Below, one piece after another: positions 34,994 to 43,133 of a stretch of DNA of 64,000 bases. Position numbers and translations under genes: made by a program. This DNA comes from JAYODW01 sp038116745 (lineage in GTDB: Bacteria > Pseudomonadota > Gammaproteobacteria > Ga0077536). The number at the start of each line of letters is the position of its first letter. Positions within the stretch are counted from its first letter, which is position 1. The notes beneath the pieces were generated by a model. The model did not search any database. It was not told where the DNA came from and saw only the letters and a program-made list of their open reading frames with translations. The stretch is taken from NCBI GenBank assembly GCA_038116745.1, contig JAYODW010000011.1, positions 42,267 to 106,266 on the forward strand, given 5' to 3'.

Positions 34994-36289
34994 TCAGGCC
35001 GCGAGACGCACCGGCAGGTGTGAAAACCCGGTGACATGCGCGTGCGCAATACGCTCACCCTCACCGACCAGCTCAAGCCGCGGCAACAGCGGCAGGAGCG
35101 CCTTGAGCGACGCCTTCAGTTCAGCGCGGGCGAGATTGGTTCCCAGACAGAAATGGGCGCCGAAGCCAAAGGTCAGATGCGGGTTGGGATCACGCGCGAT
35201 GTCGAAGCGGTAAGGCTCGGCAAACACCCGGTCGTCGCGATTAGCAGACGGGTAGAACAGGCCAACCGTGTCGCCTGCCCGAATCAGCTTGTCGCCCAGG
35301 CGGTAGTCCTGCTTGCAGGTGCGCAGGAAGTTAATCACCGGCGAGGTCCAGCGCAGGATCTCCTCAGCGGCTGAGCCCACGAGTTCCGGTCTGCGGCACA
35401 ACAGCGCAACCTGTTCCGGATGCTCGAGCAGGGCCGCCACCCCGCCGGCCGTCGCGTTGCGGGTGGTGTCATTGCCCGCGGCGATGAGCACAAACAGGTA
35501 ACCAATCAGCTGCTGATCGTTCAGCGGCTTACCTTCGATGCGGGCATGCACCATGCGGTCGATAAAGCCACCGCGCTCTGCACCGTTGGCGCGACTCTCG
35601 TGTACCAGCTCCTCGAGGTAGCTACGGAATTCGTAAAGGTTGCGCGCCGCGGCCTGCGCGGTCGATTCACCCGGCAGCATGGCTTCGGGCGCCACCTCGC
35701 CAATCACTGCGTTGGACCACACCAGGATCTGCTTCCAGTCGTCGGGCGCGAGCCCCATCAGCTCGCCGACTGCCGCCAGCGGCAGCTTGCAGGCCAGGCC
35801 GCTGACAAAATCACTGGCCCGGCCGGCCTCCCCGTCTGCTTCGAGCTGGGCTTCGAATTCTGCGCTGAACCCCCGCGCCAGTTCCTCGAAGTGCGCCGAG
35901 ATGGAGCGCATGCTGGACTGCGTATAAGCCCAGCTGCTGAGCTTGCGCACGTGCCGATGACGCGGGTTATCGAGGAAGGTCAGATCGGGCGGCTCCTCCG
36001 GATCCCAGCCGCGTTCACGCCCGAAATCATCCACCCCCTCGCGCAGCACTTCAGGCTGCCCTTTCAGAGTCAGGCGCAGGCGGGGCCCGCCGTTGATGAA
36101 GATCTCAGGATGGCCAGAGACTTCCATCACGTCGTCATAGCGCGTCACGGCCCAGAATGGCTCGATGTCGTTGCGTTCGTACCAGAACACCGGCGCCGCT
36201 GCCCTGAGGAGATCCCACTCGCGCCAGGGAAAGCCCCGGCCGTAGCGACTCGGCCGATGAATATCGAGCGACTCTAAGGTGATAGTCAT
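34994..36289 (-). CDS. cytochrome P450
   Basis: 431 residues, soluble bacterial class. The heme-thiolate loop is FGFGAHFCLGTNLARAE; the ExxR pair is in EEILRWTSP; the I-helix oxygen-binding segment is LIAAGNDTTRNA; the Pro-rich PERF region is represented by EPYRFDIARDPN. Monooxygenation of a terpenoid, steroid or aromatic substrate is likely. Relatives of the CYP125/142/124 type share the TFLDNPRHRHVRKL segment. No ferredoxin gene is adjacent. Confidence 0.93.
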   Translation of the reverse strand: MTITLESLDIHRPSRYGRGFPWREWDLLRAAAPVFWYERNDIEPFWAVTRYDDVMEVSGHPEIFINGGPRLRLTLKGQPEVLREGVDDFGRERGWDPEEPPDLTFLDNPRHRHVRKLSSWAYTQSSMRSISAHFEELARGFSAEFEAQLEADGEAGRASDFVSGLACKLPLAAVGELMGLAPDDWKQILVWSNAVIGEVAPEAMLPGESTAQAAARNLYEFRSYLEELVHESRANGAERGGFIDRMVHARIEGKPLNDQQLIGYLFVLIAAGNDTTRNATAGGVAALLEHPEQVALLCRRPELVGSAAEEILRWTSPVINFLRTCKQDYRLGDKLIRAGDTVGLFYPSANRDDRVFAEPYRFDIARDPNPHLTFGFGAHFCLGTNLARAELKASLKALLPLLPRLELVGEGERIAHAHVTGFSHLPVRLAA

Positions 36290-36385
36290 GCGCAGCTCCC
36301 GCGGTAGCAGGCGCTCACTGTAGCCGTATCCTGCTGCCGGCGTCAGAGGTCCCGCGCTGAGTTCCAGGCGCCCGACTCAGGCGGC

Positions 36386-36940
36386 TCAGTCGATGAGCTG
36401 TGTTCCGGGTTCGCGCTGCAGATCCTTAAGGTCATATCCCTGACGCCGCGCAATCTCAAGGAACGCGGCGTAGCGTTCGGCCGACATCTGAGGCTGGCGC
36501 GCGAGCACCCACAGGTAACGACGATCCGGAGCGCCGACAAGGACGGCGGTATACCCATCGTCTATCGCGAGAATCCAGTAATCGCCCCAGACCATCCCGA
36601 GCCATGCCAGCCAGCGCGGTGCAAAACGGACCTCCAGACGCGCAGGGTCATTGAACGCGTCGTTCAACCGCGCCTCACCCTGCGCCTCGATGCGCTCTCC
36701 GGAGGCCAATCGGCACTCGTTGATCACGCGGATCGCTCCGCTTTCCATGCGGCTGTAATGCGCCTGTGTCTCACCGCGACACTTCGCCTGGAAGCGGTTC
36801 GGCAGCAGTGCGATCTGATACCAGTCCCCCAGATAGCGTTCGAGGTCGAGGTCGCCGACCGTGGCCAACGGACGCTCAGCGGCGTCTACAGGACCACAGA
36901 GGCCGAGGATGAAGAGTAGAACGAAGCGGACGCTACGCAT
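36386..36940 (-). CDS. blc: lipocalin (Blc family)
   Basis: 184 residues with a Sec signal (VLLFILGLCGPVDAAERP) and a lipocalin barrel: LDLERYLGDWYQIALLPNRFQ (GxW motif), DYWILAIDDGYTAVLVG and LWVLARQPQMS. Blc proteins bind lysophospholipids or fatty acids. The canonical form is a lipoprotein, but this one lacks a clear lipobox and may be periplasmic. Its ATG abuts the TGA of the GST gene, with AGGGAG inside that gene's end. Confidence 0.9.
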   Translation of the reverse strand: MRSVRFVLLFILGLCGPVDAAERPLATVGDLDLERYLGDWYQIALLPNRFQAKCRGETQAHYSRMESGAIRVINECRLASGERIEAQGEARLNDAFNDPARLEVRFAPRWLAWLGMVWGDYWILAIDDGYTAVLVGAPDRRYLWVLARQPQMSAERYAAFLEIARRQGYDLKDLQREPGTQLID

Positions 36941-38068
36941 TCAGACAGGCTCCCTGACCAGCTGAAAATCCCGCCGCGTCAGTCGCCGCGGTAAAGCGAT
37001 CTGCAGCAGCTCGGATGCGCCCAGCAGGTCCAGCGTGCGCTCAGCTTCAGCGCGCTCACCGCCGGTAAAAACCGCCGCGGCATCCAGCACGCGCTGCAGT
37101 TTCCACTGCTCAAACGGGTGGACGGAACGCACGCCATCAGCCGCATAGGGGCGGCCGCGACCGAGGGTATAGGAGTGTTCGCCGGCGTAGCGCGGCACGG
37201 GCGCGTCGGGATGTTCTTCCAGCCAGGCCTGCAGCTGGGGTATGGCCGTCTGCAGCACCGGCACGAAATCGGCGCTCAGCAAGCGCAGCGCGGCGGCGAT
37301 GGTCTCGGGTACTTCGTCCGCGGCTGAAGATGCGTCCGGCTGAACCGCGGCGATACCGCGCATCCGCTTCACCCAGTCACACACCAGCGGCGCCTGCTCT
37401 CGCAGGAGCCGACCCGAGTACGGATCGTGGTACAGATGCGCATACATCGGCCCCGCCAGCGCGCAATCCCCCAGTGTCGGTGCATCACCCAGGACGAACG
37501 CATGGGCGCCGAAATGCACCTCCAGCACCCGCAGAAACTCAAGCAGCCCGGCCTCGACTGCGGCGTGGGTCGACTCATTCGCGCCGAGATGTTCGGGCCA
37601 GCTCTGAAAGAGGCTGGCAATCCGCTCGCCTACCCGACGCTGATCCGCTGGCGGACGATCAGGGTCATTGTTGCGCCCCATCATGTCGATCGCGAATGCG
37701 CTGTCGTAGTGCCACCTGTAGTAGAGCGCAGGCAGTTTGAGCCACTCGTCGGCGTAGAACTCGAGCAGGCGCGTGGCCATACAGCGGCGCGGGCTCGCGG
37801 GCACCAGTGCAGGCGCCGGATAGCGCTGCTCCAGGACATCGACCATCGCCGCCGTGTCCTGCAGCGTTTCGCCATCGGGCGTCAGCAGCACCGGCACCAC
37901 CGCGTACCCCACCCGCGGCAGAATCACCTCATTGAAGGCCGTTCGGTCGGCCTGTATTTCGATGAAGGGGATCCCCTTGGCGCTCAGATAGCTGCGGATC
38001 TTGGCGGCGTAGTAGGAGCCCTCCACGCCATACAGGGTATGCGCTGACCGCGCGCCGGCTGCTGTCAC
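36941..38068 (-). CDS. glutathione S-transferase-family protein, long
   Basis: 375 residues. The N-terminal thioredoxin-like GST domain (YGVEGSYYAAKIRSYLSAKGI, VPVLLTPDGETLQDT) is followed by a helical C-terminal domain. That domain, including DAPTLGDCALAGPMYAHLYHD, extends far beyond the usual ~220 residues, so there is an extra C-terminal region of about 120 residues. It may be a disulfide-bond or detoxifying reductase. It is tightly packed between lipocalin (adjacent) and cytochrome b (4 bp overlap). Confidence 0.83.
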   Translation of the reverse strand: MTAAGARSAHTLYGVEGSYYAAKIRSYLSAKGIPFIEIQADRTAFNEVILPRVGYAVVPVLLTPDGETLQDTAAMVDVLEQRYPAPALVPASPRRCMATRLLEFYADEWLKLPALYYRWHYDSAFAIDMMGRNNDPDRPPADQRRVGERIASLFQSWPEHLGANESTHAAVEAGLLEFLRVLEVHFGAHAFVLGDAPTLGDCALAGPMYAHLYHDPYSGRLLREQAPLVCDWVKRMRGIAAVQPDASSAADEVPETIAAALRLLSADFVPVLQTAIPQLQAWLEEHPDAPVPRYAGEHSYTLGRGRPYAADGVRSVHPFEQWKLQRVLDAAAVFTGGERAEAERTLDLLGASELLQIALPRRLTRRDFQLVREPV

Positions 38069-38649
38069 GAGCCCGGTTTAACCCATTTCCAGCCCGTGAT
38101 CATGGCCCCGACCAGGTTCTCCCGTTTCCACACGGCGTAGAACAGCATCGCCAGAAGATGCAGGCTGACCAGAACCAACAGCAGCTTGGCACATAGCTTG
38201 TGCCACCACGTCATGCGGTTGTTGACTGCTTCCGCCACCAGGTGCGCAAGGGGACCGGACTCGAAAAATTCATCCGAGACGATGAACAGGCCGGAAACGC
38301 CCTGCGCAGTCAGCAGCACAAGCATGCCGAGTACCGCCAGCGCGCCGAGCGGGTTGTGGCCCCGTGCGCCGCCGGGAACGCGCTGCGACAGCCCGCGAAC
38401 CGCCGACATCACGGCGGCAGGCCGAGGCAGCAATGCCCGCCAGCGCACGGGTGGTGGACCGACGAAAGCCCACAGATAGCGCAGCGTCAGCAGGGAGAGC
38501 ACAGCGTAGCCGCAGTAGAAATGCCAGCGGATGTTGGAAAAACTCATCCACTCACCAAGCACCCAGCCGCTGATCACAACCGCCGCAAGCAGCCAGTGCC
38601 AGATCCGGGTCAGCGGATCCCAGACTTTCTCCCGCCGCAGCTCAGCCAA
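38065..38649 (-). CDS. cytochrome b561-type membrane protein
   Basis: 194 residues with four hydrophobic helices. Heme-ligating histidines are likely in TRIWHWLLAAVVI and in the final helix WWHKLCAKLLLVLVSLHLLAM. The N-terminal VWDPLTRIWHW matches the Ni/Fe-hydrogenase b-type cytochrome family. It should pass electrons between the quinone pool and a periplasmic partner, here probably the monoheme cytochrome encoded 6 bp upstream. Confidence 0.9.
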   Translation of the reverse strand: MAELRREKVWDPLTRIWHWLLAAVVISGWVLGEWMSFSNIRWHFYCGYAVLSLLTLRYLWAFVGPPPVRWRALLPRPAAVMSAVRGLSQRVPGGARGHNPLGALAVLGMLVLLTAQGVSGLFIVSDEFFESGPLAHLVAEAVNNRMTWWHKLCAKLLLVLVSLHLLAMLFYAVWKRENLVGAMITGWKWVKPGS

Positions 38650-38655
38650 TGACGC

Positions 38656-39126
38656 TCATTCCTTTTCGCGGAAGTCGTCGTGACAGCCTTTGCAGGCCTG
38701 ACCCAGATCACCGATTTTCGAGCGCAGCGCGTCGAGCCCGCCGCCCGCCACCTTGACCAGTTCGTTCACCGCGGCGCCATACTCCTGCCCGTGCTTCTGC
38801 ACCTCATCGAGGTTGTCCCAGATATCCGGCTTGGCCGTGGTTTTTCCCGGGTACTTATCCTTGCCGGTACCCGGCGCCCAGGCTGCGCCGATATCGACTC
38901 GGGTCAGCACCAGCAGGTTGTTGGCAAGTGCGGCCGCACGGTCCGCGTCGTAGGGAACCTTGCCTTTCGCCATATCGAACAGCGGTGCTGCACTGAAGGC
39001 GCGGACTTGCATCTCACCCTGACGCGCCTTGATCAAATACAGATTGGGATCGTCCGCAAAGGCGGACTGGCTCACCAGCAGCAGGGCTGCCAGGCCGGGG
39101 AAAAAAGTCGGGCGGAAGAATTTCAT
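38656..39126 (-). CDS. cytochrome c'/c556-type monoheme cytochrome
   Basis: 156 residues with a signal peptide (FFPGLAALLLVSQSAFA) and a C-terminal heme motif, CKGCH, in LGQACKGCHDDFREKE. The four-helix-bundle pattern and late heme site fit class II cytochromes c. I chose the ATG at 39126 because AGGAG lies about 8 bp upstream; the frame to 39231 adds a non-signal sequence. Its neighbours are cytochrome b561 downstream and, divergently, sulfide:quinone oxidoreductase. Confidence 0.9.
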   Translation of the reverse strand: MKFFRPTFFPGLAALLLVSQSAFADDPNLYLIKARQGEMQVRAFSAAPLFDMAKGKVPYDADRAAALANNLLVLTRVDIGAAWAPGTGKDKYPGKTTAKPDIWDNLDEVQKHGQEYGAAVNELVKVAGGGLDALRSKIGDLGQACKGCHDDFREKE

Positions 39127-39283
39127 AGGGGACTCCTGGATCGAACGGGACAGCCTGCGCCGCGCCGTGACGTTGGTCAGCGGCGACAGGATTACGCGTT
39201 TGATTGTGCATGACTCCATCGTGAAACTCATCTTCGGTTCCGCAGCTGCGACTCATGCAACGCCCGAGCGATCGCGCCCGCTT

Positions 39284-39311
39284 TTGCGCACCCGTCAAGC
39301 TGGCCTATATT
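39284..39311 (+). promoter_or_regulatory. possible promoter for sulfide:quinone oxidoreductase
   Basis: TTGCGC and TATATT are separated by 16 bp in the 245-bp divergent region between the cytochrome c and SQR genes, about 60 bp before the SQR start. The -10 matches 5 of 6; the -35 matches only 3 of 6. Confidence 0.4.
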
Positions 39312-39371
39312 CCGTCCGCAAGGGAAAACCTCCGGCAGCGCCGGCGATAACTCACAGGGGGAATCGGGTCC

Positions 39372-40616
39372 ATGGCCTCAAATCATCATGAAGTCACCAT
39401 CATCGGCGGTGGCGCGTCAGGGATCTCGACCGCCGCCTCGCTGCTAAGACATCACGGCAGGAACTTCCGGGATATCGCCATCATCGAACCTGCTGATCGC
39501 CACTACTACCAACCAGCCTTCACCCTGGTCGGTGCCGGGGCCTACAGCCTGGAGGCGACCTCGCGCCCCATGGCCGGCCTGATCCCGCGCGGCGCCACCT
39601 GGATCCAAGACGCGGTGGCAAGCCTCCGGCCCGAAGAGAATCGCGTGAGTCTGGCCGGCGGCGACGAGGTCACCTATGACTATCTCGTGGTCTGTCCAGG
39701 CATCGAGCTGCACTGGGCGGGAATAGCAGGACTTGAGGAAACGCTCGGACAGAATGGGGTGTGCAGCAATTACTCCCCCGAGACCGTGCGCTATACCTGG
39801 AGCTGCATGCAGTCTCTGCGCGCCGGCCACAAGGCGGTCTTCACCCAGCCCGCGATGCCGATCAAATGCCCGGGCGCGCCCCAGAAAGCGGCCTATCTGG
39901 CTGCGGACCACCTGCGCCGTAAGGGGATCCGGCAGGACTGCGAGGTGCATTTCTTCACCCAGACGCCAGCGTTGTTCGGCGTCCCCTTCTACGCGAAGGA
40001 GCTGGTCAAGATCGCTGCCGCGCACAGCATTGATGTTCACTGCAATCACAATCTGGTCGCCGTCGATGGACCCGCGCGCACGGCCACCTTTGAAATTACC
40101 GGTGGCGAAAGCCAGGGCGAAACGCTGACCCAGGCGTTCGACATGCTGCACGTCACACCGCCGCAGCGGGCGCCGGCGTTCATCCGCGACAGCGCGCTGG
40201 CTAACGCGGGCGGCATGGTCGATGTTGACCAGCACTCGTTACAGCACACGACTTTTCCAAACGTGTTTGCGCTCGGCGATGTCGCCGGTACGCCGAACTC
40301 AAAAACTGCAGCCGCTGTGCGCAAGCAGGCGCCCGTGGTGGTGCGCAATCTTGCGCATCTGAAGGAGAGTCAGCCCATTGAACAGACCTATGACGGGTAT
40401 GCGTCGTGTCCGCTGACGACCGCGTACGGCAAGGTACTGATGGCGGAGTTCATCTACGGCGGCAAACCCGCACCCACGCTGCCGCTCAATCCCGGCAAAG
40501 AGCGCGCTCTGAACTGGTGGGTTAAAAAGTCTTTCCTGCCGCCGATGTACTGGCAGTACATGCTGAAAGGCTACGAGGCGTTTCCCGAGCACAACACCAA
40601 CTTCAAGGCCGACTGA
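39372..40616 (+). CDS. sqr: sulfide:quinone oxidoreductase-like flavoprotein
   Basis: 414 residues with an N-terminal FAD motif VTIIGGGASGIS, the second nucleotide region TYDYLVVCPG and FALGDVAGTPNSKTAAAVRKQ. Redox cysteines are C131 (NGVCSNY) and C166 (PIKCPGAPQK), the pair used by type II SQR enzymes. A C-terminal amphipathic end WVKKSFLPPMYWQYMLKGYE fits membrane attachment. It should oxidise sulfide to sulfane sulfur and reduce quinone. The adjacent cytochromes b and c and the MBL hydrolase support a sulfur-redox role. Confidence 0.86.
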   Translation: MASNHHEVTIIGGGASGISTAASLLRHHGRNFRDIAIIEPADRHYYQPAFTLVGAGAYSLEATSRPMAGLIPRGATWIQDAVASLRPEENRVSLAGGDEVTYDYLVVCPGIELHWAGIAGLEETLGQNGVCSNYSPETVRYTWSCMQSLRAGHKAVFTQPAMPIKCPGAPQKAAYLAADHLRRKGIRQDCEVHFFTQTPALFGVPFYAKELVKIAAAHSIDVHCNHNLVAVDGPARTATFEITGGESQGETLTQAFDMLHVTPPQRAPAFIRDSALANAGGMVDVDQHSLQHTTFPNVFALGDVAGTPNSKTAAAVRKQAPVVVRNLAHLKESQPIEQTYDGYASCPLTTAYGKVLMAEFIYGGKPAPTLPLNPGKERALNWWVKKSFLPPMYWQYMLKGYEAFPEHNTNFKAD

Positions 40617-40676
40617 GCAAGGGACGCCGCTATAGAGTCAATCCGTATTGCATCCCATCCTGAGAGGAGACCTCGC

Positions 40677-41525
40677 ATGCTGCAGTGGAAGATCGGCGAC
40701 ACCACCATCACACAACTGCTGGAAATGAGCGACAGCAGCGGCAGTATCCCGGTACTGCCCGATGCCACGCCTGAAAACCTCGGGCAGATAGGCTGGCTGA
40801 AACCGCATTTCGTCAGCCCGGAAGGCAATCTCATCCTCAACATACAGATGCTCATTATCGAAACACCCACCCGCAAGATGGTGGTCGATACGTGCATCGG
40901 CAACGACAAGAATCTGAACATGGACGGCTGGGCCAACCTGCAGCTGCCATTCCTGGATGATCTGAAACAGCTCGGCCACGACCCGGACTCCATCGACACC
41001 GTGATCTGCACCCACCTGCACGTCGACCACGTTGGCTGGAATACGCGTCGGGTCGGCGACAAGTGGGTGCCGACGTTTCCCAACGCACGCTACCTCATGG
41101 TCGACCGGGAGTTTGAATTCTGGCGGGATCTTGAAGAAGACCCGTTCGGCGATGTGTTCGGAGAGTCCGTCGCGCCGGTCTTCGATGCCGGCCTGGCCGA
41201 CCTTGTGAAGTCGGACCACACGGTCGGTGATGGCGTGTGGTTCGAGTCGACCCCAGGCCATACGCCCGGCCATGTCAGCGTGCACATCGAGTCGCAGGGA
41301 GAACACGCCATCATTTCCGGAGACATGATGCACCACCCCTGTCAGATCGCCCGGCCGGAATGGGTAACGCCCTTCGACGCTGACAATGAAGCCGCGTTAG
41401 CAACCCGCAAAGCCTTCCTCGAGCGCTACGCCGACGAGCCCGTACTGGTGTTCGGAACGCATTTCGCAAACCCCGTTGCCGGACGCATCGTGCGCGACGG
41501 TAAGACCTATCGCTTCGACGTCTGA
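40677..41525 (+). CDS. MBL-fold metallo-hydrolase
   Basis: 282 residues. The Zn-binding HxHxDH motif is in CTHLHVDHVGWN; further ligands are His in STPGHTPGHVSVH, Asp in IISGDMMHHP and His in VFGTHFANP. The N-terminal VVDTCIGNDKNL strand is typical. GAGAGGAG lies about 6 bp upstream of the ATG. Family members include lactonases and quorum quenchers; a persulfide dioxygenase role is only a guess from the nearby SQR. The next gene is the selenoprotein candidate, 59 bp downstream. Confidence 0.87.
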   Translation: MLQWKIGDTTITQLLEMSDSSGSIPVLPDATPENLGQIGWLKPHFVSPEGNLILNIQMLIIETPTRKMVVDTCIGNDKNLNMDGWANLQLPFLDDLKQLGHDPDSIDTVICTHLHVDHVGWNTRRVGDKWVPTFPNARYLMVDREFEFWRDLEEDPFGDVFGESVAPVFDAGLADLVKSDHTVGDGVWFESTPGHTPGHVSVHIESQGEHAIISGDMMHHPCQIARPEWVTPFDADNEAALATRKAFLERYADEPVLVFGTHFANPVAGRIVRDGKTYRFDV

Positions 41526-41584
41526 GCGCGCACGCGCCGCAACTGCGTCAGGTATTTTTCGACCAATTAAACAAGGAGATCAGC

Positions 41585-41929
41585 ATGAGCAAGCAGATCA
41601 ACTGGTACTACTTCCGGAAGGGATGAACCAGCTGTGAGAGAGCGGCCAAGTTTCTGGACGCCAGCGGCATAACACCGAAAGAAACCATTCCGGCATCGCG
41701 CAAACTCGGGCGTGAAGACGCGGCGGCGCTTGCGAACGCGGCATCCCGGGTCATCGTGGCCAAGGGCAAGAAAGTGATCACGTTCACGATTAAAGGTAAA
41801 GCGGACAGTGACACGCTTGACGCCATGCTCGGACCAACCGGCAACCTGCGCGCGCCTACCTTTGTCAGCGGCAAGACCATCGTCGTGGGCTTCAACGATG
41901 AAGCCTATACGGAGGTTCTGGGCGGCTGA
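41585..41929 (+). CDS. candidate selenoprotein, ArsC/thioredoxin-fold with U-T-S-C motif
   Basis: Reading from the ATG at 41585 (AAGGAGAT 4 bp upstream) the frame is broken once, by TGA at 41624-41626, then runs on to the TGA at 41927. With that TGA read as Sec the product has 114 residues. It opens MSKQINWYYFRKG, then Sec14-Thr-Ser-Cys17, a CxxC-like redox motif at the end of strand 1, with the helix CERAAKFLDASG after it and GNLRAPTFVSG (cis-Pro type) near the end. This is the ArsC/Spx thioredoxin fold; known families use UxxC. Codon bias and protein-like sequence continue past the TGA, and a SECIS-like hairpin follows. The frame could instead be a nonsense-mutated pseudogene, but the UxxC position argues against it. 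No selA, selB or selC genes are in the window. Confidence 0.83.
41642..41661 (+). promoter_or_regulatory. candidate bacterial SECIS hairpin
   Basis: Downstream of the in-frame TGA, GCGGCCA (41642-41648) pairs with TGGACGC (41655-41661), with one G-A mismatch, enclosing a six-base loop AGTTTC at 41649-41654. The loop begins about 23 bases after the TGA and has a G as its second base, matching the usual bacterial SECIS spacing and loop rule. Pairing was done by hand; alternative pairings such as GCTGT with GCGGC (41631-41646) also exist. Confidence 0.55.
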
Positions 41930-41943
41930 GCCGGCGAACCCGT

Positions 41944-41971
41944 CTGACGGATCGCGCCCGCGGTCCGTCAG
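41944..41971 (+). terminator. stem-loop after the selenoprotein gene
   Basis: CTGACGGA and TCCGTCAG flank an inner TCGC/GCGG pairing (one T-G) around a GCCC loop, giving a 12-bp stem with a 4-base loop. It starts 14 bp past the stop codon. No T-tract follows, so termination may be weak or the hairpin may protect the 3' end. Confidence 0.5.
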
Positions 41972-42008
41972 GCTGGCGCCTGTCACCACGCCTGGCTGAA
42001 CCTAACCT

Positions 42009-43124
42009 ATGCACGCCGATGACCTGGCGGACTACCGTCGTCAGCATGTTCCCCTGTACAACGCCAACCGCCTGAAACTCGGTGTCTTCGGCACCAACGT
42101 CAGCGGCGGCGGCACGATCAGCAGCGCCCCCACCGGTTTTGAGCCGACCTTCGAGCACAACCTCGAGATTGCTCTGCGTGCGGAACAGCTCGGTTTCGAA
42201 TTCCTGATCCCTTTCGGTCGCTGGCGCAGCTTCGGCGGCGTAACCGACTACAACGGCAACTGCATGGAGGTCTACACCTGGGCCGCCGCGCTCGCTGCCC
42301 GCACTGAACAGATCATGCTGTTCGCGACATCTCATGTGCCGACCGTGCATCCAATCGTCGCAGCCAAGCAGGGCGCGACCATTGACCACATATCCCATGG
42401 ACGCTGGGGCCTGAACGTCGTCTGCGGCTGGTACGGACCGGAAATGGAAATGTTCGGCGCACGCCAGCTTGAGCATGACGACCGCTACGGCCGTGCAGCG
42501 GAATGGCTGACTGTCATCAAGCGCCTGTGGAGCGAAAGCGGTTTCGACCACGCGGGCGAGTACTATCAGGTCAAGGACGGTTATCTCGAGCCCAAGCCGG
42601 TGCAACAACCCTACCCGGTCGTCGTTAATGCCGGCGCCTCGGAGGCAGGCCGCGAGTTCTCCGCCCGGCACGTCGATTTCAACTTTATTTCCATGGACTC
42701 ATGCGCGTCGGGCGCGTCTCTGGCGGCGGACGTTCGGCGCCGTGCGCACGCGCACGGTCGTCAGATCGGTGTTCTCGGCTACGGCTTCATGCTGGTGCGC
42801 GACACCGAGGCTGAGGCGCAGGCCGCATTCGACGCCATACTGGCCAAAGGCGACCGGGCGGCGGCGGAAAACATCATGCGCACGCTCGGCATGGAGAGCG
42901 AATCTTTCGGCGCGCAGATTGATCGTTTCGTGCAGCGTTTTGTCGCTGGCTGGGGCGGCTATGCTTTGGTCGGGACGCCGGAGATGGTCGTTGATCAGCT
43001 GCTCGAGCTTGAGCGCTCAGGTATCGAGGGCATGGCGCTCATCTGGCACGACTATGCGAATGAGATCGCGTATTTCGGGGAGCGCGTCCTGCCTCTGCTG
43101 CGGCAGGCCGGTCTGCGTATCTGA
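42009..43124 (+). CDS. LLM-class flavin-dependent oxidoreductase
   Basis: 371 residues in the SsuD/RutA-like branch. Conserved segments are LGFEFLIPFGRWRSFGG, LFATSHVPTVHP, WGLNVVCGWYGPEMEMFG, PVVVNAGASEAGREFSARH and FMLVRDTEAEAQ. Relatives are FMNH2-dependent monooxygenases (pyrimidine, alkanesulfonate or dimethyl sulfide). The exact substrate is unknown. No flavin reductase gene lies nearby. It is separated from the selenoprotein gene by a strong hairpin and is convergent with the NUDIX gene. Confidence 0.86.
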   Translation: MHADDLADYRRQHVPLYNANRLKLGVFGTNVSGGGTISSAPTGFEPTFEHNLEIALRAEQLGFEFLIPFGRWRSFGGVTDYNGNCMEVYTWAAALAARTEQIMLFATSHVPTVHPIVAAKQGATIDHISHGRWGLNVVCGWYGPEMEMFGARQLEHDDRYGRAAEWLTVIKRLWSESGFDHAGEYYQVKDGYLEPKPVQQPYPVVVNAGASEAGREFSARHVDFNFISMDSCASGASLAADVRRRAHAHGRQIGVLGYGFMLVRDTEAEAQAAFDAILAKGDRAAAENIMRTLGMESESFGAQIDRFVQRFVAGWGGYALVGTPEMVVDQLLELERSGIEGMALIWHDYANEIAYFGERVLPLLRQAGLRI

Positions 43125-43133
43125 GCGGCGTTT

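Noticed and set aside
41585..41626. Treating the short ATG...TGA stretch as a 13-residue leader peptide or the region as a pseudogene
   Set aside because: The downstream frame has no other stop to 41927, sequence continues as a folded ArsC-like domain, and the TGA sits at the redox-motif position.
41567..41989. Minus-strand open frame of 140 residues covering the selenoprotein gene
   Set aside because: It is antisense to the better-supported gene, has no ribosome-binding site I recognise, and no family-like sequence.
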